DNA of 20,311 bases, from assembly GCA_964577965.1 (NCBI GenBank), contig CAZOAT010000041.1:1-20311 (forward strand), given 5' to 3'. A model generated the notes under the pieces. The model saw only the letters and a program-made list of their open reading frames with translations, was not told where the DNA came from and did no database searches. Source of the DNA: DASUUI01 sp964577965. GTDB lineage: Bacteria > Gemmatimonadota > Gemmatimonadetes > Gemmatimonadales > Gemmatimonadaceae. Shown here in pieces: positions 8,162 through 15,863 of the stretch (position 1 is its first letter; each line of letters opens with the position of its first letter). Both the position numbers and the translations under genes were made by a program.

Positions 8162-8176
8162 GGTGACCAAGTCACC
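8162..8176. promoter_or_regulatory. Perfect dyad GGTGAC-N3-GTCACC, operator-like
   Basis: GGTGAC (8162-8167) and GTCACC (8171-8176) are perfect inverted repeats separated by CAA. The size and symmetry fit a binding site for a dimeric repressor or activator. It lies about 190 bases upstream of the SusC1 start. No regulator gene is visible in the window. Confidence 0.3.
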
Positions 8177-8331
8177 GAACGCGGATCTCGAAAAACGATC
8201 ATGTTGTCTTCTGAACCGGACGGACCGATGCGGTGCGGCAGGCCGACGTGCGCCCGTAACGCTCCCAGCGAGCACAATATGGAGTACGGTTCGCGCCGCT
8301 GGCAAGAAGCGCGTATCGTCGGCTGCCCCGG

Positions 8332-9510
8332 TCAGTTGCCATCCCGGGCCCCCACGCGCGAGGTTCCACCCGAAGCGCCCGCCAGCTCCGGCAGGAACTC
8401 AAACGGCTGCTGGATCAGCTGCCGCACAGCTGCTCCTCCCCGAATGGCGGGCACGTACGATGCCCTGCTGACCGTGTGCCGGACGGCTTCGGTGAACAAC
8501 GGATGGGGCGAAGACACGATCCCGAACGTCCCCTGCTCGACCCGACCGTCCCGGCCGACCACGTACTCCGCGATCACGGTGCCCCCAACCTTTGATGCCA
8601 GAAGAGCTTGCGGGTAGGCGACCTCGAGGTCACGCCCCCCCGCCAGTTGAGCCGGGGAGTCCACCTTGTCCGCGGTAAAGACGGCTAGCGACGCGACCAG
8701 CTGCTCCAGGTGGGTCGAACTGCGCGGAGTGCGCGTGATCGGATCCGTATCCGGACCGCGGGACCACAGGAGGACCGTCCCGCAGCTCGAAGCGTCGCGT
8801 ACGTGGGTGTACCTCGCCGGCGCCCCGGTCCCGCTGAGATACAGTTCGATCCCGTGCAGCGAATTGGGAGGGAAGGCATCCAGGTCCACCTCCCCCGCCG
8901 GCATCGGTATGCCGTCCATGTAGACCAAGGGCCAGCAGTTTCGACCCCGCATCCGGATTCCCCGACCGCCGGCACGGATGCGCGTCGAGGTTATTCCGGG
9001 GGACCGTTCCAGAAGCTGGGTCAGCATCCGGGGGTTCTCACGGTCGATGCGTTCGCGGGTTATGAAATGGCCGCCGCCCTTGGCAAGCCGCTCATAGTAA
9101 CCGGCCAGTCGTCCGGTGAATTCACCCCCCCGGGCCCGCACCGGGACGGGGGCCAGCACAGTAGCGAGGGCCGGTAGCCGGATACTGACTCCGTCCAACC
9201 CGCCGGCCGGAACGACGATGGATGCGGCAGCCGGGGTGAAGCCGAGACGTCGGGCGCGAACAATGGCATCACCCAGTCTGACGCCGGAGATCCTGAACCG
9301 CCCGAGACTGTCGGTGAGAGCGGTCGTGGCCATCCCGTCGATACCGACGTGTGCTTCGAAGATAGGCGCGCCGGCAGCGTCACTTACGACGCCTGCTACG
9401 GACGTGGCGGACTGAGCCGCGGCGCCAGAAAGCGCCCAGCATCCTGCCATGATCGACGCGACCCAACCGAAGCCGCGCCATGCTGGAGCCCCGCCGTACC
9501 AATTCTGCAT
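8332..9510 (-). CDS. Secreted chimera 1: carboxypeptidase-regulatory domain + TonB-receptor plug + TonB C-terminal domain
   Basis: A 392-residue protein with no beta-barrel. A signal peptide (residues 1-32, cleavage after AAA; MAGC at 21-24 leaves a lipoprotein option) is followed by a carboxypeptidase-regulatory-like domain (about 36-112), a TonB-box-like LAPVPV (119-124), a plug-like domain (about 145-252: HFITRERID, LLERSPGI, RMRGRNCWPLVYMDG, SCGTVLLWSR) and a TonB C-terminal domain (about 290-373: Tyr299-Pro300, GRDGRVEQG, SYVPA, QPFEF). A normal TonB has an N-terminal membrane anchor and a Pro-rich spacer; neither is seen. Cys192 and Cys243 could form a disulfide. ATG 9510 is preferred over an in-frame TTG at 9531 because it starts nearer the signal peptide; its ribosome site is weak. 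Function is unknown; an adaptor, decoy or regulator of TonB coupling to SusC1 is inferred. Tools may call it a TonB family or carboxypeptidase-like protein. Confidence 0.8.
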   Translation of the reverse strand: MQNWYGGAPAWRGFGWVASIMAGCWALSGAAAQSATSVAGVVSDAAGAPIFEAHVGIDGMATTALTDSLGRFRISGVRLGDAIVRARRLGFTPAAASIVVPAGGLDGVSIRLPALATVLAPVPVRARGGEFTGRLAGYYERLAKGGGHFITRERIDRENPRMLTQLLERSPGITSTRIRAGGRGIRMRGRNCWPLVYMDGIPMPAGEVDLDAFPPNSLHGIELYLSGTGAPARYTHVRDASSCGTVLLWSRGPDTDPITRTPRSSTHLEQLVASLAVFTADKVDSPAQLAGGRDLEVAYPQALLASKVGGTVIAEYVVGRDGRVEQGTFGIVSSPHPLFTEAVRHTVSRASYVPAIRGGAAVRQLIQQPFEFLPELAGASGGTSRVGARDGN

Positions 9511-9619
9511 ACCAGCCACCGGCTGAGGCAAAACACCCCCCGGCCGCCTGGGTCTTGCGCTACCAGGCAGCCGTTTCCTATTTGAAGGTACACCGCATCC
9601 CCGGCGTCTTCAACCTCGA

Positions 9620-9643
9620 ATCAGCTGCGCAGCAGCAGCTGAT
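9620..9643. promoter_or_regulatory. 9-bp inverted repeat in the divergent promoter region
   Basis: ATCAGCTGC (9620-9628) and GCAGCTGAT (9635-9643) are perfect inverted repeats with a 6-base spacer. They lie in the 160-base region between the divergent chimera 1 and mini-plug genes, 28 bases before the mini-plug start. An operator or a 5'-leader hairpin is possible; both are inferred. Confidence 0.35.
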
Positions 9644-9645
9644 CA

Positions 9646-9670
9646 CCCTCCCTCCCTCCGGAGGTCCCCC
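9646..9670 (+). promoter_or_regulatory. Strong ribosome site of the mini-plug gene, possibly occluded
   Basis: GGAGG at 9660-9664 lies 6 bases before GTG 9671 and fixes that start. Just upstream is a repeated CCCTC tract (9646-9659). CCTCC at 9651-9655 can pair with the GGAGG over a 4-base loop, which would mask the ribosome site. The stem is only 5 bp, so the effect may be weak. Confidence 0.45.
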
Positions 9671-10099
9671 GTGCACCTCGCGTCCGTCAGAACCATCAGC
9701 CAGCTCACCGTTTTGGCGGCGTTGACCGCGTGCGCTTCTTCAGGCCCGGCTCCAGCCACCGGCTCCACTGCGACCCGGAATCCGAATCTCATATCGCAGC
9801 AGGAGATCGCAGCCACGGCGGCCAGCAACGCCTACGAGCTGGTCGAGCGGCTTCGGCCTCAGTGGCTGCGCGCAGGGGCAGTAGGCTCGATCAGGGCCGA
9901 CGCTGGCGGACGCACCGTCATGCAAGGCACTCTGGTATACCTGGACAACGTCAAGCTGGGGAACCGCGAGACTCTCCGATCCGTGAGCGCCGGGGGGATC
10001 ACCTCCATACGGTTCCTGAATCCGGAGCGGGCTGCTGCAACGCTGCCCGACGTGGGCAGGGATCCGATCAGCGGTGCGATCGTAATCAGCACGCGGTAG
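9671..10099 (+). CDS. Small lipoprotein resembling a truncated TonB-receptor plug
   Basis: A 142-residue predicted lipoprotein. The signal peptide ends in LTAC (Cys21), followed by a Pro/Ala/Thr linker to about residue 38. The body follows plug-domain order: ISQQEI (41-46), AYELVERLRPQWLR (54-67), TLVYLDNVKLG (87-97), ITSIRFLNPERAAATL (110-125), SGAIVIST (134-141). Compare the receptor pattern of VYVDG, IESIEVLKG and GVINITTK. There is no barrel and no TonB domain, and it lacks the cysteine pair of the two chimeras. The start is GTG with GGAGG 6 bases upstream. It is the only plus-strand gene between the two uptake loci, divergent from chimera 1 and convergent with the Ig/PPC lipoprotein. Its role is unknown; the plug relationship rests on pattern only. 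Confidence 0.7.
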   Translation: MHLASVRTISQLTVLAALTACASSGPAPATGSTATRNPNLISQQEIAATAASNAYELVERLRPQWLRAGAVGSIRADAGGRTVMQGTLVYLDNVKLGNRETLRSVSAGGITSIRFLNPERAAATLPDVGRDPISGAIVISTR

Positions 10100-10140
10100 C
10101 GACGCAGCATCGCCTTCGCCCGCTGTCCCGGAAAGGAAAC

Positions 10141-10168
10141 GGCCCTCACACCACCCGGCGTGAGGGCC
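10141..10168. terminator. Terminator hairpin between convergent genes
   Basis: GGCCCTCAC (10141-10149) and GTGAGGGCC (10160-10168) form a perfect 9-bp stem with a 10-base loop. In the minus direction GTTTCCTTTCC follows, giving a moderate U-rich tract for the Ig/PPC lipoprotein gene. In the plus direction ATCTTCCT follows, weaker. It lies midway between the convergent stops at 10099 and 10191, so it probably serves both. Confidence 0.7.
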
Positions 10169-10190
10169 ATCTTCCTGCGAACGGTCAGCT

Positions 10191-10823
10191 TCAGCGTGTA
10201 CCGCGAGCTTCCAGTGTCACGCCCGTGTACGGGTCCCACAGCTCGAGGATGATGTCCCATGTCCCCGGCTCCGGATCGTCGAAGCTGCATGTCTCGTTGT
10301 TCCCGGCCAGGAACGGCGCACAGAAGGCGCCGCTGGGGCTGATCACGATGAGATCAACGTCTCCGGTGCCTCCATTGATGGTGACCGTGAAGTTGATGAG
10401 CCCCTCAGGCACGTCGATCTGGTACTCGTCGGTGCTGAAGCGCGGGGCGGAACTGGCCAATCCCGTTATTCGCAGCATGGTGAACGACGGCAGCACGGTG
10501 ATGCTGGCCGATCGGAGCCGCGACGGATCGGATGCAAGCGTCGCGGTTACAGCCGCCGTACCGGGAGCAATAGGGGTCACCTCCGCGGTGGACGGTCCGG
10601 TCTGGTTGACCGAGACGATGGCTGGGTCACTGCTGGCCCAGCTCACCTGAGCAGGCTGACCATCGAGGGTGGCGGTCAGCACCTGAGTCTCGCCGAACTC
10701 CATGTCGAAGAAGAGCGGCGTGACCTCGAATGCCTGGCCCGGCTCAAACGGGTCGTAGCTGTCGCACCCCGCAAATGCGAAGGCGAGCAGCGCCGACAGG
10801 GCAATAACTTTGCGATAAATCAT
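10191..10823 (-). CDS. Lipoprotein with Ig-like (BIG2-type) and pre-peptidase C-terminal (PPC) domains
   Basis: A 210-residue lipoprotein. Its signal peptide ends in AFAGC (Cys20). Residues about 34-108 look like a bacterial Ig-like domain: VSWASSDPAIVSV, then AEVTPIAPGTAAVTATL. Residues about 115-205 match the PPC pattern, with INFTVTINGGTGDVDLIVIS followed by GTWDIILELWDPYTGVTLEA. PPC domains usually sit beside secreted peptidase domains, but none is present here, so this is a stand-alone surface or binding module. Two cysteines (GAFCAPF and NETCSF) may pair. ATG 10823 has GGAG 8 bases upstream. The gene follows SusD2 by 178 bases that contain a strong hairpin, and is probably the last gene of module 2. 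Its substrate is unknown. Confidence 0.8.
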   Translation of the reverse strand: MIYRKVIALSALLAFAFAGCDSYDPFEPGQAFEVTPLFFDMEFGETQVLTATLDGQPAQVSWASSDPAIVSVNQTGPSTAEVTPIAPGTAAVTATLASDPSRLRSASITVLPSFTMLRITGLASSAPRFSTDEYQIDVPEGLINFTVTINGGTGDVDLIVISPSGAFCAPFLAGNNETCSFDDPEPGTWDIILELWDPYTGVTLEARGTR

Positions 10824-10917
10824 GAGCGAAACTCCAATTTAGCGTGACGGTGGCAGCGGGCAGGGAGAGCCGGCCCAGCGGCCGCAGCGAATCGTTGGAA
10901 TGAAGATCCGACCGCCC

Positions 10918-10949
10918 TCGGGAGCGGATCCTTTCGGATCCACTCCCGA
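10918..10949 (-). other. 14-bp hairpin with GAAA tetraloop after susD2
   Basis: On the minus-strand RNA, TCGGGAGTGGATCC pairs with GGATCCGCTCCCGA around a GAAA loop: 14 pairs including one G-U wobble. GAAA is a stable GNRA tetraloop. No U-tract follows, so a stability or processing element between susD2 and the next gene is more likely than a full terminator. Confidence 0.6.
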
Positions 10950-11001
10950 CGGCAACCGCAGCAAGCTTCTGGTGAGGAACACCAGACTCAGCCCGCCGTC
11001 C

Positions 11002-12468
11002 TCAGGAGCACGGCAGGCTACCTCCGAACGTGTACGTCGGCAGTCCTAGCGTCTGCAGCTCCTTTTCAGGTATCGGGAGCTGGCACGGTGTGCCGGGCTG
11101 GATCGGCTGATCCGTAACCGCACGGCGCCAGAACAGCGTCGTCCCGCTCGTGTTCGTCAGCTCCACGTCCCGCTCGTAGCTGATTCTACTGAGCAGCCCA
11201 GCCGCGCCCTCGCCGGCGGTTGCCGCCGGCAGCCCTCCACGACTCACGCGGGTGATGTTGATCAGACTCGCCGCGAGCGCGAGGCTCCCGCCCGAGCGGA
11301 TGAGGGCCTCGGCGTGAACCAGATCGCTTTCGGCGGCCAGGATGTACGGGACCGCCGTTTCAAACGCGGTCGGTGAGCCCGCCGCGTGGTGAGCATGCCG
11401 CGTGTGGGCGAAGACGCTCTGCATGTAGATACCGCGAGCCGGATCGCCGATCGGCGGCGGCACGTAGCTGATGTCCGTCGTGTACCGCGCATCCGGTGAC
11501 GTTCCCTGCGGAGGGATCGTTCCGTCGAACTTCGGCGGAACGTGTGGCGCCATACGGTTGATCACACGGTGATCCATGCGGATCCAGGACTCCTCTTCGC
11601 CGTACGCGGCGATGTACGACCACCAGGTCTGCCCGTCACCCTGAACTTCGAGATCAAAAGGTGCACCGGCCGAACCCGTACCGATCCCCTTGTCCGCGAG
11701 CTGGGCAACCTGCGTCCAGTTCACGCTGGTCGACTGGCCGGGGTCACGCGGCATGTATGCCAGCAGCATCGCATACATAGTGTGCGCAACCCGATTCAAC
11801 CGGGCGGACGTCAGAGCTCCATCCGGCATCGGCAGATCCGCCACGTTGTACACATGGCTCTTGCCGGTGGTTGCGGCGATCAGGCGCTCCCACATCGCGG
11901 CAGCGGAATCTGCTACCTCGGAGTAGGGAACCAGATCAGGCGGCTCGGTTGGATCGGTATCCTCCGTGACGACGAAAGCCTTGTCGAACATCCAGGCGAT
12001 GTTGGTATACGACGCTGCCTGGGTGAACATCGCCAGAGGAGCATACTTGTCGCGGTCTGCGGCACCGAGCACACCGGCCTTCATCGCACGCAAGGCGTCG
12101 TTCGCAGCGCCGATCGCACCGTAGAACCCGTCCCACGCGTCCTCGGTCACGAAGCGATCGTTGTTGGTCGTCGAATTTGCGTACGGGATGCGCGGCTCGA
12201 GGTTATTGAACCGCATTCCAAAGTTGCCGAAGTTCGACGTCGTCACGTCGGCGGTTACCGACATCATGTGCGTGTGTTCGATGTACGTGGCCGTGAGGTA
12301 CCAGGCGTTCAGCGTGGACACAGCCAGTGCCCGCACGTCGTCCGGAGTCGCCAGGGCGCGCTCGATGTCCGGATTGTTGGGGTTGGTTACGTCGAGTTCG
12401 CGGCAGGCGGTCGCGGTGAACAGCGCCGCCGCCCCGACCACGGCGTAGAGCCTTCTATTGCGAATCAT
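11002..12468 (-). CDS. SusD/RagB-family outer-membrane lipoprotein (SusD2)
   Basis: A 488-residue SusD-like lipoprotein, shorter than SusD1. The signal peptide ends in TATAC (Cys22), followed by RELDVTNPNNPD, the conserved RagB start. FVTEDAWDGFYGAIGAANDA (about residues 105-125) is the typical first TPR-like helix region, and the C-terminal part keeps AAESDLVHAEALIRSG and ISYERDVELTNT. It is the expected lid and ligand-capture partner of SusC2; the ligand is unknown. ATG 12468 is preferred because GGAG lies 9 bases upstream; ATG 12483 in the same frame lacks a clear ribosome site. Only 28 bases separate it from SusC2, so it is co-transcribed, and unlike module 1 there is no hairpin between the two. 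Confidence 0.9.
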   Translation of the reverse strand: MIRNRRLYAVVGAAALFTATACRELDVTNPNNPDIERALATPDDVRALAVSTLNAWYLTATYIEHTHMMSVTADVTTSNFGNFGMRFNNLEPRIPYANSTTNNDRFVTEDAWDGFYGAIGAANDALRAMKAGVLGAADRDKYAPLAMFTQAASYTNIAWMFDKAFVVTEDTDPTEPPDLVPYSEVADSAAAMWERLIAATTGKSHVYNVADLPMPDGALTSARLNRVAHTMYAMLLAYMPRDPGQSTSVNWTQVAQLADKGIGTGSAGAPFDLEVQGDGQTWWSYIAAYGEEESWIRMDHRVINRMAPHVPPKFDGTIPPQGTSPDARYTTDISYVPPPIGDPARGIYMQSVFAHTRHAHHAAGSPTAFETAVPYILAAESDLVHAEALIRSGGSLALAASLINITRVSRGGLPAATAGEGAAGLLSRISYERDVELTNTSGTTLFWRRAVTDQPIQPGTPCQLPIPEKELQTLGLPTYTFGGSLPCS

Positions 12469-12496
12469 CGTTGATAGCTCCATGTCAGGGTGGCGG

Positions 12497-15400
12497 TCAG
12501 AACGTAAGCTCCACCTGACCAGTAATTGTTCTGAAGTTCGGATAGCGGAAGCCGTCGATGCGGAAGTTGAAGTCACCGCCGGCGACGACATCCGGATCGA
12601 AGCCGGAGTAGTTCGTCCAGGTCATCAGGTTCCGCCCGATGAGCGCCACTTTCATGTTCCGGGCGTAGCGTCCGATTCCGGACATCCGGAGTGCCCGGTC
12701 ACCGAAGTTGTATGCGACCGAGAGCTCGCGAAGCTTCACGAACGAAGCGTCCTCGACGAAGTAGTCACTGGGATTGAGCCCGGCGTACAGGCTCTGGGTG
12801 AACACCGAGAACGGCACCTTCTGATCGTCCGGGCGCCCAGCCATGTCCATGTCACCGTGGCGCAGGTCCTGGAACATCCACTGCTTGGTGAAGTTGTAGG
12901 TGTCGCCGCCCCGCTGCCCGTCGATCAGGGCATACAGGGAGAAGTTCCGCCAGCGCATCGTGTTGGACAGGCCCCAGTTGAAGTCGGGGTTGGAGTTTCC
13001 GATGATGTGACGGTTCTCGCCATCAGCATTCACGTACTCGATCAGCGCACCGGGGCTGGCCGCGCGCACCAGATAGCCGAGCGCGTTGACCGTGTAGTCG
13101 CCGGCCACGGCCGAGGCATTCGCCGGGTTCTCCCGAAGTTCCTCGAAGCTCCTGACCCAACGGCTGCCGTAGATGATGCCGAGCGGTTCGCCTTCCCTGT
13201 AGAAATAGACTCCCTGGCCCTGACCGAGAGCCGTGTTGCCTTCGCCGACCAGGAACGGAGCCCGTCCAAGCCGGTCGATGCGTTGCCGCGTACGGTCGCC
13301 AGTGAGCGTAATGGAGTAGGTGAACGCGGGACGCGTGATGACCTGCGTCTGCAGCGTGATCTCGGTCGTCCTGCCCGAGACGTCGGCCGCGTTCTGAACC
13401 TGGTGAGTGAAGCCGCCGGACTGGGCCAGCGACAGCGGAATGTTGAGGAACGCATCCCGCGTAATCCGGTTCGCCTGCACCAGCTCGACATTGAACCTGT
13501 TGAGGAACGTTATCTCGATGCCGAACTCGTCTTCGGTCTGCACGGCCGGACGCAGGTTCCTGTTGCCCAGCTGCAGCTTGCTGATCTGTCCGCCGAATAC
13601 GCTATATGTCTCGTATTGGTCGAAGAAGCCGGGACGGAGTCCCGCGGTGCCGCGGCCGCCACGCAGCTTCAGTTCCTGAATACCCGGGAGGTCGAAGTCC
13701 TGCGTCACCCGCCATGCGCCGGAGACGCGGTAGAAGTTCTTCCACCGGTTGTCGGCGCCAAAGAGGGAGGAACCGTCACGCCGCCACATGAGATCGATGA
13801 TGTAGCGATCTCTGATGTCGAACGTCTGCGACGCGACATAGTTGAGGTTCCGCTCCAGCTGATCGTCGGAATCCACAGAAACCTGGTCACGAGCAGCCGC
13901 AGCCAGGTCTGGCACGAACGCTACATTGAGTCGCGTAGTGCTCGCGGTTATGAAGGCCGAGCGCCGCTGCTCGTAAACCGTACCGATACGGGTAGCGGTG
14001 TTGATCTGGCCGAAGAAGTCTCCCAGCGCGGTGGCGGCGACCTGCCCGTTCCACGCGTTGATGTTGTTCGAGTTGCGCCGGAGGAACCCATTGCCGGCGT
14101 TCCCCTGTTCGGTAAGGAAACCCTTCTCTTGGTACTGCCGCTCCCGCGAACTCAGCCGGTCGGTGCCGTAGTTGGCGTCGAAGGTGAGCCACGTGGTCGG
14201 ACGAAAGCGCCCGGAAGCGGAGCCGAGGAAGCGCTCGCGGTTGAGCATGTACTCCTCGTTGGCGAGGACGTACAGGGGGTTTCCCCGTGCGCTCGGCGAG
14301 ACCACCGGCGGCAGATGCCGCCAGAACTCGATCGAATCCCGGCCGGTCGGTTCATTCCAGGGGTTCCGCAGGTCGATATCGGGTGGCGCCTGCAACAGGG
14401 CAAACCACGCGTCGCCCGTGGGCGCCACACCCAGCGCATTGATCGGGTGGTCGTTCTTTACTGAACCGTAGGTCATGCTGAGCGAGAGATCCATCCGCTC
14501 ACCCAGCCCCTGATCGACATTCAAGCGCGCGTTCTGCCGGTACTGGCCGTCCCGCAGGGGAACGACGCCGGCGTTGTGGTCCGTGGTATAGGACGAGTTG
14601 AAGTTGGTGGACCCGCGGCGCAACCCGACCTGCAGGTTGCTGCTGTAGAAATCACCCTGCTCCATCCATTCGCGTAGCTGGTTGCGCCAGCCACGCGGAC
14701 CCGTCGTCATGTACGGCCGGTCGTGAAACTGGCTCTCCACGACCCGGGACCCCCCGGCCGTCAGAAAGATCTCACCATCAGGGTTGACTCTGTACGGATG
14801 ACTCTGGTTCAGCGGCACCCAGTTCTCGATGCCGGTGCGGCCATACTCCGAGCGGGAGATGACCTCTACACTGCCCTCAGCGAGGTTCCGTCCGCGCTTG
14901 GTAGTGATGTTGACCACGCCGTTGGCCGCGTTGGAGCCATAAAACGCCGATGCGGTCGCGCCCTTGAGGACCTCGATGGATTCAATGTCGTTGGCGTCGA
15001 TGTCCGAAATGTTGGCCCGACTCACGACCCCGTCGACGATCACCAGTGGCGTGCTTCCCCCGATCGCAAGATTGGTTGAGCCGCGTAGCCGGATGGCAGG
15101 AGCCGCACCGGGGCCGCCCGTTCCGGCGGTCACACGAACGCCGGCGATCTTGCCGGCGAGGGCGCTGACCGGTGAGGAGGCAGGTACCTCACGCACTTCC
15201 TCTTCAGAGATCCTGGCCACGGTGAACGGGAGCTTGCGCTGCTCCGTGCCCGTGGCAACGCCGGTCACGACGACTTCGCCCAGCCGGAACGGATCGGCAG
15301 ACAGGGAGAAGTTCACGGCCTGCGTGCCGGCCTGCAGGGTGATCGTTCGCTGGCCCGGCGAGAAACCGATCATGCGGGCCCGCACGACTATCTGCTGGCC

Positions 15401-15625
15401 GATCCGCTCGGCCTCGACACTGATCGAGTACTCGCCCGACGCATCTGTCTGGCGGAAAAGACCCGTGCCGTCAATGAAAACCGTGGCGCCGGAGATGGCC
15501 GCGCCGTCCGTGCTCGTCACGCGGCCGGCCACAATCGCCTGGGCCCAGGACACCGCTGGCACCAGCAGGCACAGAAGCCCGGCTGCCAGGGGAGTAACAA
15601 CTCGCTGACACATTCGATTCTTCAT
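12497..15625 (-). CDS. SusC/RagA-family TonB-dependent outer-membrane receptor (SusC2)
   Basis: A 1042-residue receptor. Signal peptide with cleavage after VSWAQA or nearby (about residue 28-30); carboxypeptidase-regulatory-like domain about 32-108; TonB-box-like GEVVVTGV at 116-123; plug about 125-245 with LVIVDGVVS, the DIESIEVLKGATASAFYG block and GVVNITTKRG; then a barrel ending in ELTF, a terminal Phe. No STN domain. It is shorter than SusC1 mainly in the barrel, suggesting a different ligand, although TEQRKLPFTVAR after the TonB box nearly matches SusC1. ATG 15625 is chosen because AGAGG lies 4 bases upstream; ATG 15637 in the same frame lacks one. It follows a 238-base leader with a nested inverted repeat after chimera 2. 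Confidence 0.92.
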   Translation of the reverse strand: MKNRMCQRVVTPLAAGLLCLLVPAVSWAQAIVAGRVTSTDGAAISGATVFIDGTGLFRQTDASGEYSISVEAERIGQQIVVRARMIGFSPGQRTITLQAGTQAVNFSLSADPFRLGEVVVTGVATGTEQRKLPFTVARISEEEVREVPASSPVSALAGKIAGVRVTAGTGGPGAAPAIRLRGSTNLAIGGSTPLVIVDGVVSRANISDIDANDIESIEVLKGATASAFYGSNAANGVVNITTKRGRNLAEGSVEVISRSEYGRTGIENWVPLNQSHPYRVNPDGEIFLTAGGSRVVESQFHDRPYMTTGPRGWRNQLREWMEQGDFYSSNLQVGLRRGSTNFNSSYTTDHNAGVVPLRDGQYRQNARLNVDQGLGERMDLSLSMTYGSVKNDHPINALGVAPTGDAWFALLQAPPDIDLRNPWNEPTGRDSIEFWRHLPPVVSPSARGNPLYVLANEEYMLNRERFLGSASGRFRPTTWLTFDANYGTDRLSSRERQYQEKGFLTEQGNAGNGFLRRNSNNINAWNGQVAATALGDFFGQINTATRIGTVYEQRRSAFITASTTRLNVAFVPDLAAAARDQVSVDSDDQLERNLNYVASQTFDIRDRYIIDLMWRRDGSSLFGADNRWKNFYRVSGAWRVTQDFDLPGIQELKLRGGRGTAGLRPGFFDQYETYSVFGGQISKLQLGNRNLRPAVQTEDEFGIEITFLNRFNVELVQANRITRDAFLNIPLSLAQSGGFTHQVQNAADVSGRTTEITLQTQVITRPAFTYSITLTGDRTRQRIDRLGRAPFLVGEGNTALGQGQGVYFYREGEPLGIIYGSRWVRSFEELRENPANASAVAGDYTVNALGYLVRAASPGALIEYVNADGENRHIIGNSNPDFNWGLSNTMRWRNFSLYALIDGQRGGDTYNFTKQWMFQDLRHGDMDMAGRPDDQKVPFSVFTQSLYAGLNPSDYFVEDASFVKLRELSVAYNFGDRALRMSGIGRYARNMKVALIGRNLMTWTNYSGFDPDVVAGGDFNFRIDGFRYPNFRTITGQVELTF

Positions 15626-15728
15626 AAAGCCTCTCATGTTTGCAGACACTAACTGCTGCCGCACAACCAACTTGCTGGCGTGCGCGTCGAACGAACCATG
15701 CTTCGTCAGAGTTGCCTCCCGCGTTGAG

Positions 15729-15795
15729 ACAAAGATGGACTTGGACCGTTGCCAGATCCTGGCTCGGACGGTCCGGGGGGGTGTTCAATCTTTGT
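15729..15795 (-). promoter_or_regulatory. Three-level nested inverted repeat in the SusC2 leader
   Basis: Three concentric perfect pairs share one centre: ACAAAGAT (15729-15736) with ATCTTTGT (15788-15795); GGACCGT (15743-15749) with ACGGTCC (15768-15774); GCCAG (15751-15755) with CTGGC (15759-15763) over a 3-base loop. This gives 20 paired bases in 67, with a run of seven G (C in the minus-strand RNA) at 15775-15781 unpaired on one side. It lies between the chimera 2 stop and SusC2. A structured leader, attenuator or terminator is possible; no strong U-tract follows the inner stem. Confidence 0.5.
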
Positions 15796-15863
15796 ACGGG
15801 GACCCTGATGCGGCAAGGGCCAGCATGTCGCCGCAGCCTTGTCCGCTCAATGGAGGCAGGGAA

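Larger units (their letters stand above)
7973..8331 (-). promoter_or_regulatory. Leader region between chimera 1 and SusC1
   Basis: These 359 bases hold no convincing long gene. Visible on the minus strand are a perfect dyad (8162-8176), an unusually perfect ribosome-site sequence AAAGGAGG at 8093-8086 that is not placed for SusC1, and a short ORF (8073-7978) ending just before SusC1. I see no clear -35/-10 pair and no intrinsic terminator after chimera 1. The region probably carries the SusC1 promoter and 5' leader; this is inferred from position. Confidence 0.4.

Noticed and set aside
8332..9510. Reading chimera 1 as a carboxypeptidase or as a truncated receptor pseudogene.
   Set aside because: No peptidase motif is present; the regulatory domain is only a fold name. 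The frame is intact, ends in a complete TonB domain, and has an intact paralog with the same layout.
12458..14464. A 668-codon open frame on the plus strand, antisense to SusC2.
   Set aside because: High GC keeps antisense frames open. Its translation lacks a recognisable domain or signal, while the minus strand encodes a clear SusC receptor.
15775..15781. A run of seven G as a phase-variable promoter tract.
   Set aside because: Seven is short for slippage and no promoter boxes were found around it.
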